DNA of 64,000 bases, taken from Chlorops oryzae. Its lineage: Eukaryota > Arthropoda > Insecta > Diptera > Chloropidae. The stretch is taken from assembly GCA_020466095.1 (NCBI GenBank), contig CM035806.1, positions 16,731,224 through 16,795,223 of the forward strand, in the 5' to 3' direction. Below, piece after piece: positions 1 to 63,006 of the stretch (positions are counted from its first letter, which is position 1; the number at the start of each line of letters is the position of its first letter). The notes under the pieces are model-generated. The model had not been told where the DNA came from. It saw only the letters and a program-made list of their open reading frames with translations, and ran no database searches. The translations under genes and the position numbers were made by a program.

Positions 1-175
1 TTGCTTTGCAAGGTCTTATGTTGAGTCTGAAAAAGAAAAACAATGCTTTCATGGTTGAAAGTTAATGACGATCAAAGTAATAATGATTAAGATATAAAAT
101 TAATTTCTTAATTGCTGAAGAGTTTTATTTCAATTTAAAAGGAATTCATTTTGAAATATTTTTTCGTGATTGCGC

Positions 176-236
176 TTTTTTATTATCTTTTTTATTTATT
201 TTTTTTATTTATTTTTTTTATTTATTTTTTTGTTTT
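176..236. repeat. T-rich (TTTATT)n low-complexity tract
   Basis: Repeated TTTATT units on the plus strand. Read on the minus strand they supply several AATAAA hexamers and could serve as the poly(A) signal of CSN7 if its last exon is at about 411-424. Confidence 0.5.
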
Positions 237-410
237 ACCCGTTTTCGTATCTCATGCCGCATAAATAATTTACCGCCCTGTGAGATTTACACAAGAGAAA
301 GAGTAACAGCGACTTAAAGGTAGTGCAAAAAACAAAAAAAAAGCGAAAATACATATTGAAAAAGCCATTGTAGAAAATGAAATTCCGCCTTAAATCGCGT
401 GCTGTGGTTT

Positions 411-424
411 TCACTGAAAGTTTG
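411..424 (-). other. CSN7: Candidate terminal CSN7 exon (very short)
   Basis: On the minus strand a good acceptor (CTTACTGCAG, ending at 425) is followed by CA AAC TTT CAG TGA. Joined to the single G left by exon 5 this gives A-N-F-Q-stop and a protein of 268 residues, near the family length. Several AATAAA signals (minus strand) sit 175-235 bp downstream at 176-236. Other acceptors in 425-3162 also give short in-frame ends, so this is only a candidate. Confidence 0.2.
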
Positions 425-1156
425 CTGCAGTAAGCTGAAGATGAAGCTGAAGCTGGAGCTGAATCCCCAAGAAGCGTAGAATTAAGCTGGTTGCTTTCGC
501 AATTTTGCTTTACTGTAGTATTAAATGACGAATTTCAAGACTCACAAGAGTTTCAAACTATAGATGAACGGAACGGACCAGAACGAAACGAAACGGAACG
601 GAGCTGAACAGGACAGGACAGAACAGAAGAGAACGGATGAGGGCTCCGGCTCTGGCCCTTCAGATGATGTTGATGTGCTGCAACAATATGTTGAAGAGAG
701 AAGTGTGTGTGTGTGTGTGCTTCACAACGTGAACTGAGCTGAACTGATTGCGTTGGGGCTTTATTTACTGAATTTAAGTGAACCTGAAATGAAAAATGTG
801 CATAAGAATGTATATAAATATTGGGATTGCAATCCACTGTCAGCGATTGCCTTTGCGCAATTCAATGCCACATGATTAAAATGTCAATTTAAAGGAAATG
901 CGTTTAATTATCGTACAATTTCCAAGGAGGATATATTTTTCTTTTGTCAAATATCTGCCCCTCATTCGTCTATGACTTGAAAACAATTTCATTTTCATCA
1001 TTCGAAAATCTCGTCACCTCAGATTTCTGGCACAGTTAAAATATCCTTGGGTATCCTTGCTAGAGAAGGGTCCTTATTTCTTTTTAAAAAGTCAAAACGT
1101 ACTCAAACGTACTCTTCACTTTAAACGTCACTGTATTCGTTGTTTTTCTAATGCGC

Positions 1157-1535
1157 CCCTGCAGGAAGCCTGTCGCCATATGGGCCCATGTCTATATTCA
1201 TGTCAATATAGACAAGAGAACTAGTTCCAACGTCAATAGTATTTATAGGCGGTGTCATTAGAGAAAATGTACTGTCAAGAGCTACAGTTCATCTTTATTG
1301 ACCATGTCAACGACGTGTCTCCTTATAAAGCGAAAGAGTACTCCTTTTGTCTACATAATAGTACCGACGTCAATAGTTCGTCAATAGTTTTTCGGTCTAC
1401 TGTTGACATTCAATGACAACACAATGCTAAATGTCAATAACGCAAAGCATTGCGACGGGTATAACTGGTCAATAGTACTGTTGACGCAGTCAGTAGAGAA
1501 AGTGTATAGATTCACTATTGACATTTCCTGCGGGG
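1157..1535. mobile_element. CCCTGCAG-ended element, family 1 copy 1
   Basis: A 379-bp element starting CCCTGCAGGAAG and ending TTTCCTGCGGGG (inverted ends), flanked by GC on both sides (1155-1156 and 1536-1537). It is the same length as, and closely similar to, 16924-17302. It has no coding capacity, and its interior is rich in scattered GTCAATA and TTGAC words. The transposase class is unknown. Confidence 0.7.
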
Positions 1536-1537
1536 GC

Positions 1538-1626
1538 TGTATAGACACATCAAATGCTTGTCAGGCATGTGCCTTTTTCACTTACACACTCTCACATGCC
1601 TGACAAGCATTTGATGTGTCTATACA
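1538..1626. repeat. Perfect 34-bp inverted repeat with 21-nt loop
   Basis: Arms 1538-1571 and 1593-1626 are exact reverse complements; the loop is 1572-1592. It begins directly after the 2-bp duplication that ends the preceding element. Confidence 0.9.
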
Positions 1627-1939
1627 AGCTATAAGACGTTAATTATAATCCACAAACATATAAGTTTAAACTTTAAACTATAACAACTGTACTTTTAAGC
1701 AATGGGATGTTCAAGCCCCATGCACGCGTTGCTTGACAGGGTTTGTAAAGGACATTGGCTAAGAAGCTAACAGTATAGAAGATCTTGCAGTAAATGACCC
1801 CATTGGTAGGTACTTTAATCAGAGACAAAAGAACCACAGATACGGACAAGAGGAACTAACTGTAGACACGATCAAAATTGTACATTACATTAACTCCATG
1901 TGAATCACGAAGTTCCGGGGAACAGTGAATAGCGTGTAC

Positions 1940-2107
1940 GAGGGCCGTTTCTAGGCTGTGCCGGTGGTGCGGGCCCCCCTAGAGTAGCAAAAAAAAAAAG
2001 GGCAGTGCTATGCAAACATATCGTTTGCGCAGTGAAAAACCAAAAGGTTCCACAAAACCATTTTGTGGATGCAGCCTATGTAGCGCCTATGCCTAAAAAC
2101 GGCCCTG
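1940..2107. mobile_element. Short hAT MITE
   Basis: A 168-bp element with ends GAGGGCCGTTTCTAGGC and GCCTAAAAACGGCCCTG. It is flanked by an exact 8-bp duplication, GCGTGTAC, at 1932-1939 and 2108-2115. The left end has G where hAT ends usually carry C. There is no coding sequence. Confidence 0.8.
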
Positions 2108-2115
2108 GCGTGTAC

Positions 2116-3162
2116 GATAAGCACTCAGAGAGCTCGAGTCCGGACCCGAGAAAATATAATTGTCTCTCAACAGGTGTCTTTTTCAACACACTCTCGTATA
2201 GATTGTCTATAGAAGAATGCATCGTCAAAGGTATAATGTGTGACGTGAACTGGTGAAAGAATAATTAGCGGTAGGGTAACAAGTGGTAGAGGAACTAGTG
2301 ACAGAGCAGTGTCATGCATTCTATTAAAAGAGATTTTTTAAGAACCCCTACTTTTAAAGCTCCTCAAGTATTCGGATGTATTGAAGAGTGCAGAACACTA
2401 TGTGTCAAAGTGCGATTCAATGGCTGCGTGCACTCCAGTCTAATAGCTTTAATTTCAATGTCTAAGAGACATAATGGCGCCAGGGATAATTTCTCACCAT
2501 TTTTTTTTTATTTTCACAGCCACATAACCACACCAAAAGTTTCAATATCAAAATTGTACGTGATGTTTGGGTAATTAGACTCGTGAACGAGGAATTTCCA
2601 ATTCTTTGGGTATGGGTAATTTTAAAGTGATGACAAAGACAAAGAGCGATGCCCTTGCCTTCGCTCATATTAAATCTAGTCCTCAAACAAGCAATACAAG
2701 AGACGACCAAAAACTTCAGATGTACAAGTGTTTTATAAGGCCAACACTTATGTAGATATGGGGCTGCGATTTTTGGTCCCTTAAATCAAGGGAAGTTTCA
2801 CGGGTAATGTCACAAGATGTAATGTAATACGGTACAGTTGCGGGGGAGTTGGTGAAATATCATACTTTTGTGGTGTTTCTGCTCTTCTTTTCTAATCTCA
2901 TCGCAATTCTGCACTTTGCCCCCACGGAACTCCTACAATTGAGCTATCATGTTGTTTTCTTTTTCACATGCCGCTCATTGGATTCCAATGCAATCGACAC
3001 CCTCTCAATTTGTTATTCTGTGATTCAATTTGAGCTGGTGTCGTTGCATTAATTCTTTGCAGGATTTTGGATACGCTGCATGGTCCGAAGTACTACCTTG
3101 CTATCTGATGTTTTGGAAGGGTATTACAATTCATCAGAATGTGTATATGTATATGTACTCAC
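2116..3162. other. Unassigned AT-rich sequence next to CSN7 exon 5
   Basis: No convincing gene or bounded repeat was seen. If the CSN7 tail is at 411-424 this is part of its last intron. Confidence 0.5.
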
Positions 3163-55582
<52,420 letters not shown>

Positions 55583-55681
55583 TCTTATTAATTGTTTTTC
55601 AAATACCGAACACCGGTGAAGTTGCGTTCAAGATTTTGCTTCGGTGCTCGGCTTATAACTGGGGCTTTAATTTCCTTTAAA

Positions 55682-55990
55682 CAGTGCTGCCACTAAAAAA
55701 ATTTTGAATTCTCCCCACAATCTTTAGAAAAAATATTGCAAAATTTCCTACACATGAAAAAAATATCTTAACAACTTTCCCCACCAAAAACGTGAAAGAT
55801 CTTGAGAGCAAATAAAGAATGTAGACTGCACGTAAGCGTGTTTATAACAAGTCTATCTGGCAGCTAATCGCAATTCAAAATTAATCGCGAGTATTGAAGT
55901 CTCCGTTTATACGATAATGTATAAACAATATTAAAACATGTTTTTCGTGCTACCTGGCTCAAAAAAAAATATGAAGTGGTAGCACTCATA
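55682..55990. mobile_element. Possible hAT MITE upstream of CSN7
   Basis: CAGTGCTGCCACT at 55682 and the inverse AGTGGTAGCACTC near 55990 form approximate inverted ends, but no target duplication was seen. It lies about 100 bp upstream of the CSN7 ATG. Confidence 0.35.
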
Positions 55991-56164
55991 CGTCAACCTT
56001 TGAATTGAGTTTTGACAATTTTCTATTACAAAGCGATAAATTGTCCGACATGGTTATAGTTATTGTCCTTCTGATTGGAAATTCCAATTTGGAATTAAAC
56101 AGCGCCGCCGGGTCGTCAGCAACTGCGAAAAAAAAGTGGCATCACCTGGCGTATTTATCGCATT

Positions 56165-56395
56165 TAAGCGAGCCCAACACGATACTGAATTCAGTAAGCA
56201 ATCCTATAAGTGTAATAAGTGAAATAGATTTGTAAGCGTCTCACAATGACGGAAGCGATTCAGTAAGCAAAATCCAAATCGCTTTGATTTTGCGTTCTGA
56301 GTTGCTGAATTCAGTAACGTGTCAGCGCAAATATACTGAACACGTACATGGGAAATCAGTGAGCAATTCAGTACCGTGTCGGCTTGGCTTTAATC
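56165..56395. mobile_element. Possible MITE with CCAACACGATACTGAATTC ends
   Basis: GAGCCCAACACGATACTGAA at the left and TTCAGTACCGTGTCGGCTTG at the right are approximate inverses. No clear duplication. Confidence 0.35.
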
Positions 56396-56524
56396 TCACT
56401 ACTCACGATTTATTTTCGTGAGTTATCTAATTGCGAGTAATATTTGTTCTTACCGTTTATGCGGTAAAATACGTTACTCACGATATTTTTAATCGCGATT
56501 AAGGCGGTCGTACAAACGCGCAAC

Positions 56525-57281
56525 ATATGGTCATATGGAAGAGTCGCTTAAGTCGGCATAAGCCATACTTGAGTTTGGCTTAGGAGCTATAACGAAGTCA
56601 GGGAGCTTATGTGTGCTCAACTCGATTCCATAAATGTTAATTTTTACGGCGATATTTGCACTTACTTTTGAGCTTATGTTATTGTTTTAACGTTTTACTC
56701 AAAAAAAACTTATATACACTTAGTATTGTTTACATATTACGAATTTTTACCCACCATTTAAAAAAGTAAACCGTTTAAATTCTCACGCCGAAGAAAAATT
56801 TTTGGTTTTTGCAACGATTTTTGTTTACTTCAAAATGCATAGTACAGTGTACTCTCTCTCTCTCTTAAGCGGACACCTACGGGACCGAAAAATATGTCCG
56901 CTTAACAGAGGTTTCCGCTTAAGAGCAAACTGTTTGAGAATCAGCAACACTAGAGCATTCTCAAAAAGTCTCAGTTTAAGAGGGGTGTCCGCTTAAGAGG
57001 AGTGTCCGAGAGAGTACACTGTACACAGTTTTCAGTTCAACATAGGATCTGAAATCATTTTAAGTGTGAGTAAATTGGAAATTTTACTATCGATAAAGGA
57101 CTTAGGTAGAAAATGTGCTATAACTTCTTTATTTGCAAAAATTCAAAACTTATTACCAATGCAATTTTTTTTTTTTTTTTTTTACCAGAAATCAAGTGTA
57201 ATAAAAAATATAAAAAAATGCGAGCATCTCAAAACAACAGTTTTCGTCTTAAGCTACTCGTCCATATGTCCACAGGTGTCG
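56525..57281. mobile_element. Second copy of the CTTATGG-type MITE, with a nested pogo MITE
   Basis: Left end TATGGTCATATGGAAGAGTC and right end GACTCGTCCATATGTCCAC-like inverse; compare 53989-54232. It is interrupted at 56845-57021. Confidence 0.5.
56845..57021. mobile_element. pogo-type MITE (type ii), copy 2
   Basis: CAGTGTACTCTCTC at the left and GAGAGTACACTG at the right with TA on both sides (56843-56844 and 57022-57023). The interior has TTAAGCGGACA and TCCGCTTAAGAG words as in the copy at 46617. 177 bp. Confidence 0.82.
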
Positions 57282-57899
57282 AAAAGGTCACATGTCAATT
57301 CGATTTCTTAAATTATTTCTAAACTTATTATAAAATTTAGCATTGCTTTTGAAAGAATTGCTCCAGTAGACAAAAAGGCGGGAAAGAATGCAAAGTAATT
57401 CCTTTTTTGCTCTTACGGTGACTTAATTAAAAACTCGTAAGCTATGTAAATTATTTGTCATTGAAAATATTCATGAAATAAAATATACACACATACGTAA
57501 ACATTATTGATATATTTTTATATAATAGTGTATGTTGCCTTTTTTTACATTAATGGGTTCAAATATTGTAGGTGTGTCTTCATATGATTATACTGTAGTA
57601 TATAATTAATAGTCTAGAGTCTAGACAATAAAAATTATTTGAATCACTACGGGTTCGTGTTGTTATTGGGCGAAATTTCAAATTTACGCGAACACGAAAT
57701 CCAGCTCAAGCTTCTATATTTAAACGTTTATTATTGCTATGTGATCAACAAGTCGTAAAATACATAAAATGAACTTATAACACATTATAAATACTTTACG
57801 TTACACAGAAAAGGAAGCCGCATAGAATAGTATTAAAATAATAATGAAGTGACAGGAAAATTTTAAGTGTTTTTCTTTCAATGGTCATTCGTGTTCTAA
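57282..57899. other. Unassigned AT-rich spacer
   Basis: No gene or bounded repeat seen. Confidence 0.4.
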
Positions 57900-58017
57900 G
57901 GCCCGATTTCACCAAGCTATTTAAATGAAACTTAATTTAAATGAACTGTCAAATTTCTTATAAAAAAAAATCAATTTTCATTTCAGTTTTATTTAAATAG
58001 CTTGATGAAATCGGGCC
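57900..58017. mobile_element. Harbinger-type MITE (118 bp)
   Basis: Inverted ends GGCCCGATTTCA(C/T)CAAGC, flanked by TAA on both sides (57897-57899 and 58018-58020). This is the PIF/Harbinger 3-bp TWA duplication pattern. Confidence 0.8.
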
Positions 58018-58020
58018 TAA

Positions 58021-59293
58021 AAGATGCAGACGTTGATTATCAAATATTTCGAGTAAGCTGCAGAGTAGAATTTAAGATTTTTTTTTCATCTTTAAAAACT
58101 TTGAATGATTAGGAACGCATAGATGGAACGTGGCACTTTAAATCAAACGAAAAAGGAACGGAATCACAAATTTAAAAAAAAAAAAAAAAAACTGTAAAAG
58201 AAAATAACTAAAAATTAGGATTTGCAGAGCACACGAGATTTTATATAAGCGTTACATTCTTTAGTGAAATCTTGCTCACCACTGCAAAAATTTAAATCTT
58301 AGCGGCTGCATGTACCTTCATTGGTATGGTCCGTAATAGGACCAAAATAAATTATCCTTAAAATATCAAGCAGCGTAAGATTTATGACCAGTCGAATGAG
58401 AACTTGATTCCTCCATAAAGCTTTGGCTTGCATACATTCGTTACTATATGAAACTTAAACGTAAATTAAGTGAATAATAAGCATAAATTTTGATATGATG
58501 GATAACTAAATGGGTTGCTCTTACTTTTTGTTGTGAGTTTTTTGAAAATTTGACGCCATTCGTATTCGTAATCGATATAGCCCAGTCACATATAATTATT
58601 TTAAACATAAGAACTTATAGGTTAAGTTTACGAATGCAAAATGCAATGAAAGCCAAAGCTTTAGAAGGAAACAAAAAAAAATACGAGAATAAATAGAAGA
58701 AAATAGAAAATACGATACTACAAATAATAGAAAACTATATAATCGAAATACATTTTTAAATATTATACTTAAAAGACAAATGGTTATAATTGTTATAAAA
58801 ATTTAAACATACATATAACTATGTACGTTGAGGTATAGCTTTAGCACTATAGATGCTAGAAATAAGACCCATTGGAATTATACTATTTAACATCAAACAT
58901 TTGATGTACTTTCACCTTCACAAAACTCTATGAAAATTGTCAATTTCACAAAACCTTATGAAAATTATCAAAGCGAAAGAGTACGAGCTGACATTAACTT
59001 TTCATTGCACTCGCACCTTAACAAAATCCTATGGAAATTTGTGAAAGCGCAAGATTTCGAAAATGTATGTTAACACTCGCTGTACTCGATTGTTCTAAAA
59101 TTGTTCAAATCAAAAAATGGGGCGAAACAAAAAAACTTTGTTGACCCTATTTATAAAGTTTCATTCAAAACTACGACTTGCTATTTGAGTACTATATTAT
59201 TATAATATAACTTTGCTTCAATTGTCCACAAGTCCGTGGGTGGAAGCTTGAAAATACTCTAACCTTTTATGAACTTTCTCTTGAATTATGATT
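58021..59293. other. Spacer downstream of naus, probably including its 3' UTR
   Basis: AT-rich sequence after the naus stop codon on the minus strand. No bounded repeat was found. The 3' end of the transcript could not be fixed. Confidence 0.4.
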
Positions 59294-59940
59294 CTAGTTT
59301 AATTTGATGTTTGAATTTGTTACAGTTGCGGCAGATGATGCCGCTGCTGCAGCTGCTGCAGCTGCATTAACTGCGCTTGTGATTGAGCCTAATCGCGATA
59401 GCGACGGTTCGCGTTTTGGTGGAACGATTGGCTTATTCGGTGGTATTGGCGGAGGAGCTCCACGTGCGCCCGCTGGTGGGACAGTTACTGGAGGTACAGC
59501 TATTGGCACTGCTGGATGAGGAGCCGATTGATCCAGAGAAAGCGAACCGGCAGAAAATTTCCCACCCGCACGCTGAATTGTTGCCGTTGGCTGCATTTGC
59601 ATCTTTGCTGGTGATGGCTGTGGTGCAGCAGCAACGACGCTAGTAAGTGTAGTAGCCGATTGTGGCTGTTGAGCTTGTGTTGCTATCGAAGAAACTACGT
59701 CGCCAGTTGAAAGAGTCGATCCTCCTCCAACAACAGCTGCAACAGAATGTGAAATCGTTGCTGGAGCGGCCGCGGAAGCGACTAGTGTTGAAGGAGCTAA
59801 AATACCTGCGCTTCGAATATTTTGACCCGGGACTATTGAGCGAGCGATACCAGTTGTTGGTCCAGACACTGGTACGCTGGAGACAGTTGCTGTAGGCTGT
59901 ACGATTTTGGCAATATTCACGACTGGTGTTGTGCACGTAT
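59294..59940 (-). CDS. naus: naus coding exon 5 (C-terminal)
   Basis: Starts after GAAG (59944-59941), giving DTCTTPVVNIAKIVQPTATV, and ends with the PPPIPPNKPIVPPKR motif, a poly-Ala run and TAG. The acceptor has an A run instead of pyrimidines. A second in-frame acceptor (ACACCAG) lies 18 nt further on and would drop six residues. Confidence 0.85.
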
Positions 59941-61333
59941 CTTCTTTTTTTTTTTTTTTTTTTAATATAAAATATATATTCAATTTGATTAGATGCAGGA
60001 CAGAAAAAGAAAAAAAAAACTATAAATTGAAACTAACCATTGAAAGTCCTTGTTTTGATAGTGCTCACAGCGGCTGGCGGAACCGAATTGGTATTTTGTG
60101 ACAGCTGTTTTTTAAGTGCGTCGTTTTCGTTACGTAGCAAAGTCAATTCGTGCTCAAGTTCCTTAACTCTGAAAACATTTGAATTAGGATCGAATGTAGG
60201 ACAAAGGCATTTAAGCAAAATATTTACCGAGTCTCCTCCTTTGCCAAACTTGCTTTTAAAGTTTTCTTTTCATTTTCGAAAGTAGCAGCTTGATTCTCTA
60301 ACTCTTCCTCCATCCGTAAAGATTTCTTGCTTTCCTCTTCTAAGCCATCTGCAATTGTATCAGAACGTTGTTTCTCTTCAGCCAAAATTTGTGCTAAATC
60401 TTCCGAACGCTTTCCTGTTGAAAGAATTATTAAACATCCGTAAATCTGCATGCTTAACTGGACAAACCAACCTTCTTCTATGTACTTCATCAGAATCTTT
60501 TTACGCTCAGCGATCAGTAGCAAAACAATTTGCTTTTGTCTATTACGTTCAAAATCCAAAGTTTCCTGCAGCTTCTTTAACTCCTTTTCCATTTTTTTCA
60601 CTTGAGCCCGCTCTTCCTCGAGCTCCTGACGAAGTTTTGTGCGTTCAAGCTCAAGACCATAAGTTATATCATCGCCTTGAGCTGTATCGTGTTCATGCTT
60701 GCGTTTCTCCTCTTCGAGTTCTATCAGGACAAAGAAAAGGGGGAAAAATCATTTAACATAAGACTATGATTCATTGGAAAACTTGCCATGCAGCATCCGC
60801 TGATTGTTCTCCAATGATTCGGTCAAAATGTTAACCATTCTTAAATGAGTGGCCCGCTGCTTGCTAACCATTTGATATTGCTGCTCCATCTGCTGTTCGA
60901 TAATCTGTCGAACCTCCATTTCGGCCTGAGCTGCTTGAATCGACGATTCACGAGAAATCAAGTTCCCAGCTAGAGCAACTTTATCACGAAAGATTGCAGC
61001 ATAAGGATCACTGTTCTGGATTCGTTTTGTACGCAACTGCGAAATATATTGCTTGACTCTCTCATTGCGTAGCGCCGCTATTACAACGTCCCGCGCCTGC
61101 AATTCTCCTTCCAAGTAATAAAGCATCTTAACCAACTCACTATGAGGAATTTCGGTTCGTTGGCTTAGTGTTGCTGTTGTTGTTGCTGTCGATGGAGGAG
61201 TTTTGGAATTATTGCTCAGTTTCATTGTTTGAAATTCATGGGTTGCGCTTGTTTCCGAGATCGTTTGGTCAACGCCCACAAATCTTGCTGTGCCGCTGTT
61301 CTCGACGAATGGATCTCCCGAGTTATTTTCCAT
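59294..61333 (-). CDS. naus: Cortactin-binding protein 2 family protein (CTTNBP2NL/Nausicaa-like)
   Basis: Actin-regulating coiled-coil protein of the CTTNBP2 family (Drosophila Nausicaa, vertebrate CTTNBP2NL), which acts with cortactin and the STRIPAK complex. Five coding exons, minus strand: 61333-60787, 60720-60472, 60414-60228, 60168-60038 and 59940-59294 (stop TAG). They total 1,761 nt, 586 residues, with introns of 66, 57, 59 and 97 bp. Residues about 64-115 are the CortBP2 N-terminal core (HSELVKMLYYLEGELQARD...). Residues about 130-360 are coiled coil (ELEEEKRKHEHDTAQGDDIT..., KQIVLLLIAERKK). The C-terminal part is Ala/Pro/Thr/Ser-rich with PPPIPPNKPIVPPK at about 534-547 and a poly-Ala run at about 564-572. 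Intron 1 starts GC (G|GCAAGT), a minor splice class. The acceptor of intron 4 is preceded by an A run. The intron is supported by matching phases and family alignment. Confidence 0.9.
60038..60168 (-). CDS. naus: naus coding exon 4
   Basis: Completes the coiled coil (VKELEHELTLLRNENDALKKQL) and enters the linker (SVPPAAVSTIKTRTFN). Acceptor TTTTCAG, donor G|GTTAGT. Confidence 0.88.
60228..60414 (-). CDS. naus: naus coding exon 3
   Basis: Reads GKRSEDLAQILAEEKQRSDTIADGLEEES and on to KEETR, continuing the coiled coil. Acceptor CAACAG, donor CG|GTAAAT. Confidence 0.9.
60472..60720 (-). CDS. naus: naus coding exon 2
   Basis: ELEEEKRKHEHDTAQGDD through KKILMKYIEEG. Its ELEEE...HDTA.GDDITY segment is a CTTNBP2 signature. 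Acceptor CCTGATAG, donor G|GTTGGT. Confidence 0.9.
60787..61333 (-). CDS. naus: naus coding exon 1 (CortBP2 N-terminal core)
   Basis: ATG at 61333-61331. 182 codons plus one base, ending ...LENNQRMLH followed by G|GCAAGT. The frame would run a further 7 codons into the intron before a stop, which is not used. Phase 1 at its end joins to GAA in exon 2. Confidence 0.9.
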
Positions 61334-61580
61334 ATTGTTGCTGTTGTTTTTTAAATTGTTGTTGTTTTATATTTTCCTTAACATTGTTTCTAGAGCTGTA
61401 TAACCATCGTTAGCGTTGCTTATGTATTTTTTTTTTTTTTTTTTTGTAGCCGCAATCGATTTTTCGCAACACCTCGATAAATCAGATCGCATATTTATCG
61501 CTTGCAATTTAATACATAACCTAACCCTACGTCTCGACATTCAATTTTTCAATTTTCCGCATAAATGGAGTTACCTAAAA
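61334..61580 (-). promoter_or_regulatory. naus 5' flank / probable 5' UTR and promoter region
   Basis: Short AT-rich segment upstream of the naus ATG with ATCGAT and ATTTATCG words and a poly(T) run at 61428-61445. No TATA or initiator site was firmly assigned. Confidence 0.35.
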
Positions 61581-61871
61581 CAGTGGTGTTCTGCAGTAGC
61601 CATTTATCGTACCAGCTTGACGTACCACCATGTACCATCAAAAAATTAGTGCTGCCAAATAGGAGTATTTCCCTTGCTAAACTTAAAAACTTAATATATG
61701 AAATATAGTGCGTATTATCGGCAATAAGGTTTATACAAGGATTCGCGATATCTCATTAATCTGGCCGTCTCGACAAATAATCGGAAATTTTAAACTGAAT
61801 TCTAAATCAGCGCAAAATTTTATATATCTGGTGCGCAATTGTTCGCAAGAAAAGTAATTGGAACACCACTG
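61581..61871. mobile_element. hAT MITE (291 bp) between naus and adp
   Basis: Inverted ends CAGTGGTGTTC and GAACACCACTG. The 8-bp flanks (ACCTAAAA and TAACTAAA) do not match well. The family is hAT-like by its CAGTG end. Confidence 0.6.
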
Positions 61872-62498
61872 TAACTAAAGGACTGGCCAGATCGTACAGT
61901 TAGTACAATGTAATCAATAAATTAGTGTGTAAGTAGCTGTCTATAACATTCCGAATATTTATGTTATAGAATATAGCTATATAAAAATAACTTACCAGCC
62001 GATCGTAAGCTGCCTACCATAAGCGTTCCATTTATATACGAAGTGCGTGATTTATACATCATTTGTTTATACCTCTGGTGCCATTCTCTCAAGTAATGAA
62101 ACATCGTTATTAAATCATGACTACGATTTATACAGACAGTCAAGATTAAAATATTGAATGCCACATTCCGAATTTTAAATGCGATTATCAGATAATTAAA
62201 TGTGATTATCATGATTACCCATATAGAGCATTCATGAAAACAATAAATGTCAGTTCTATTTTTTAATACTATTTTGTATATGTCTAATAAATCTTGCAGT
62301 TGTGTTTTTAGCGCGTCAATGCAGTGGCTTTTCATTTCGAATGACATCTTAAAATGCCTATCGCATACCGAAATATGACTGCTCAAAAAAAAAAAAAAAC
62401 TCACCACCCGCCGCCACCGCATACAATAAAATTTGACTGAAGGTATGCAGTGAGCTATCGCACGTGGAGTCGCATTGTTAAAATTAAGGCTTGAGAAA
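61872..62498. other. Spacer between the MITE and the adp promoter
   Basis: AT-rich. A CACGTG E-box lies at 62461-62466. The 194-codon minus frame at 61964 has no recognised features and is probably not a gene. Confidence 0.45.
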
Positions 62499-62599
62499 TA
62501 TCGATACTCGAAAAAAAAATCGATAGTTCGATGGTGGACAAAGACCATCGATAGTCAAATATTTAAAGCTCTCGATACTATCGAAAGTTTCATCGATAG
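62499..62599 (+). promoter_or_regulatory. Cluster of DREF-site-like (TATCGATA) elements upstream of adp
   Basis: A full TATCGATA at 62499-62506 and ATCGATAG at 62519-62526, 62547-62554 and 62592-62599, with CTCGATACTATCG between them (62571-62583). DREF binds TATCGATA at proliferation-linked insect core promoters. The cluster ends 298 bp before the adp start codon. Confidence 0.65.
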
Positions 62600-62897
62600 C
62601 ACCGGAGCTCAAATTCAAGAATCATCTGTTTTATACACACATACATATATATATATATAAAGATATGTATACATACATATACTACTACTATTTTGTATTG
62701 TGACTTGGAATAATTAAGTTTTAAATTCGAAATTCACTTGGAAAAATTTGAAAATTTTGGGCATGTGGCAAGGAAAAGGTTCTCAAAATGCTCTTTTCCA
62801 AATCACATAAGTTTGCAGGAATATTTTTGGAAATTTTGAAATTTTGAAAAAGAAAAAAATATATATTAAAAATATAGAGAACTGGGAATCTGGTAAA

Positions 62898-63006
62898 ATG
62901 ATAAACAGCAGATCGTCATTGATAAATGCAAGGTTCACTGATAGCCGTCGGTTGAACTCTTGCTCTCTGTTCATTGAACGTGAATATGGATTTTCCAGTT
63001 ATATGG
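62898..63006 (+). CDS. adp: adp coding exon 1
   Basis: Thirty-six codons plus one base from ATG 62898-62900, ending ...EREYGFSSYM and G|GTTCGT. The 68-bp intron ends TAATTTAG at 63074. Confidence 0.82.

Noticed and set aside
1538..1626. A microRNA gene at the 34-bp hairpin
   Set aside because: A perfect stem is more like a recent palindrome or foldback than a conserved miRNA precursor with bulges; no evidence of processing is visible.
59304..59643. Plus-strand frames over 59304-59643
   Set aside because: They are antisense to the naus C-terminal exon, where Ala/Pro-rich coding leaves opposite-strand frames open.
61964..62548. 194-codon minus-strand frame between naus and adp
   Set aside because: It has no domain and crosses the DREF-site cluster; coding composition is unconvincing.
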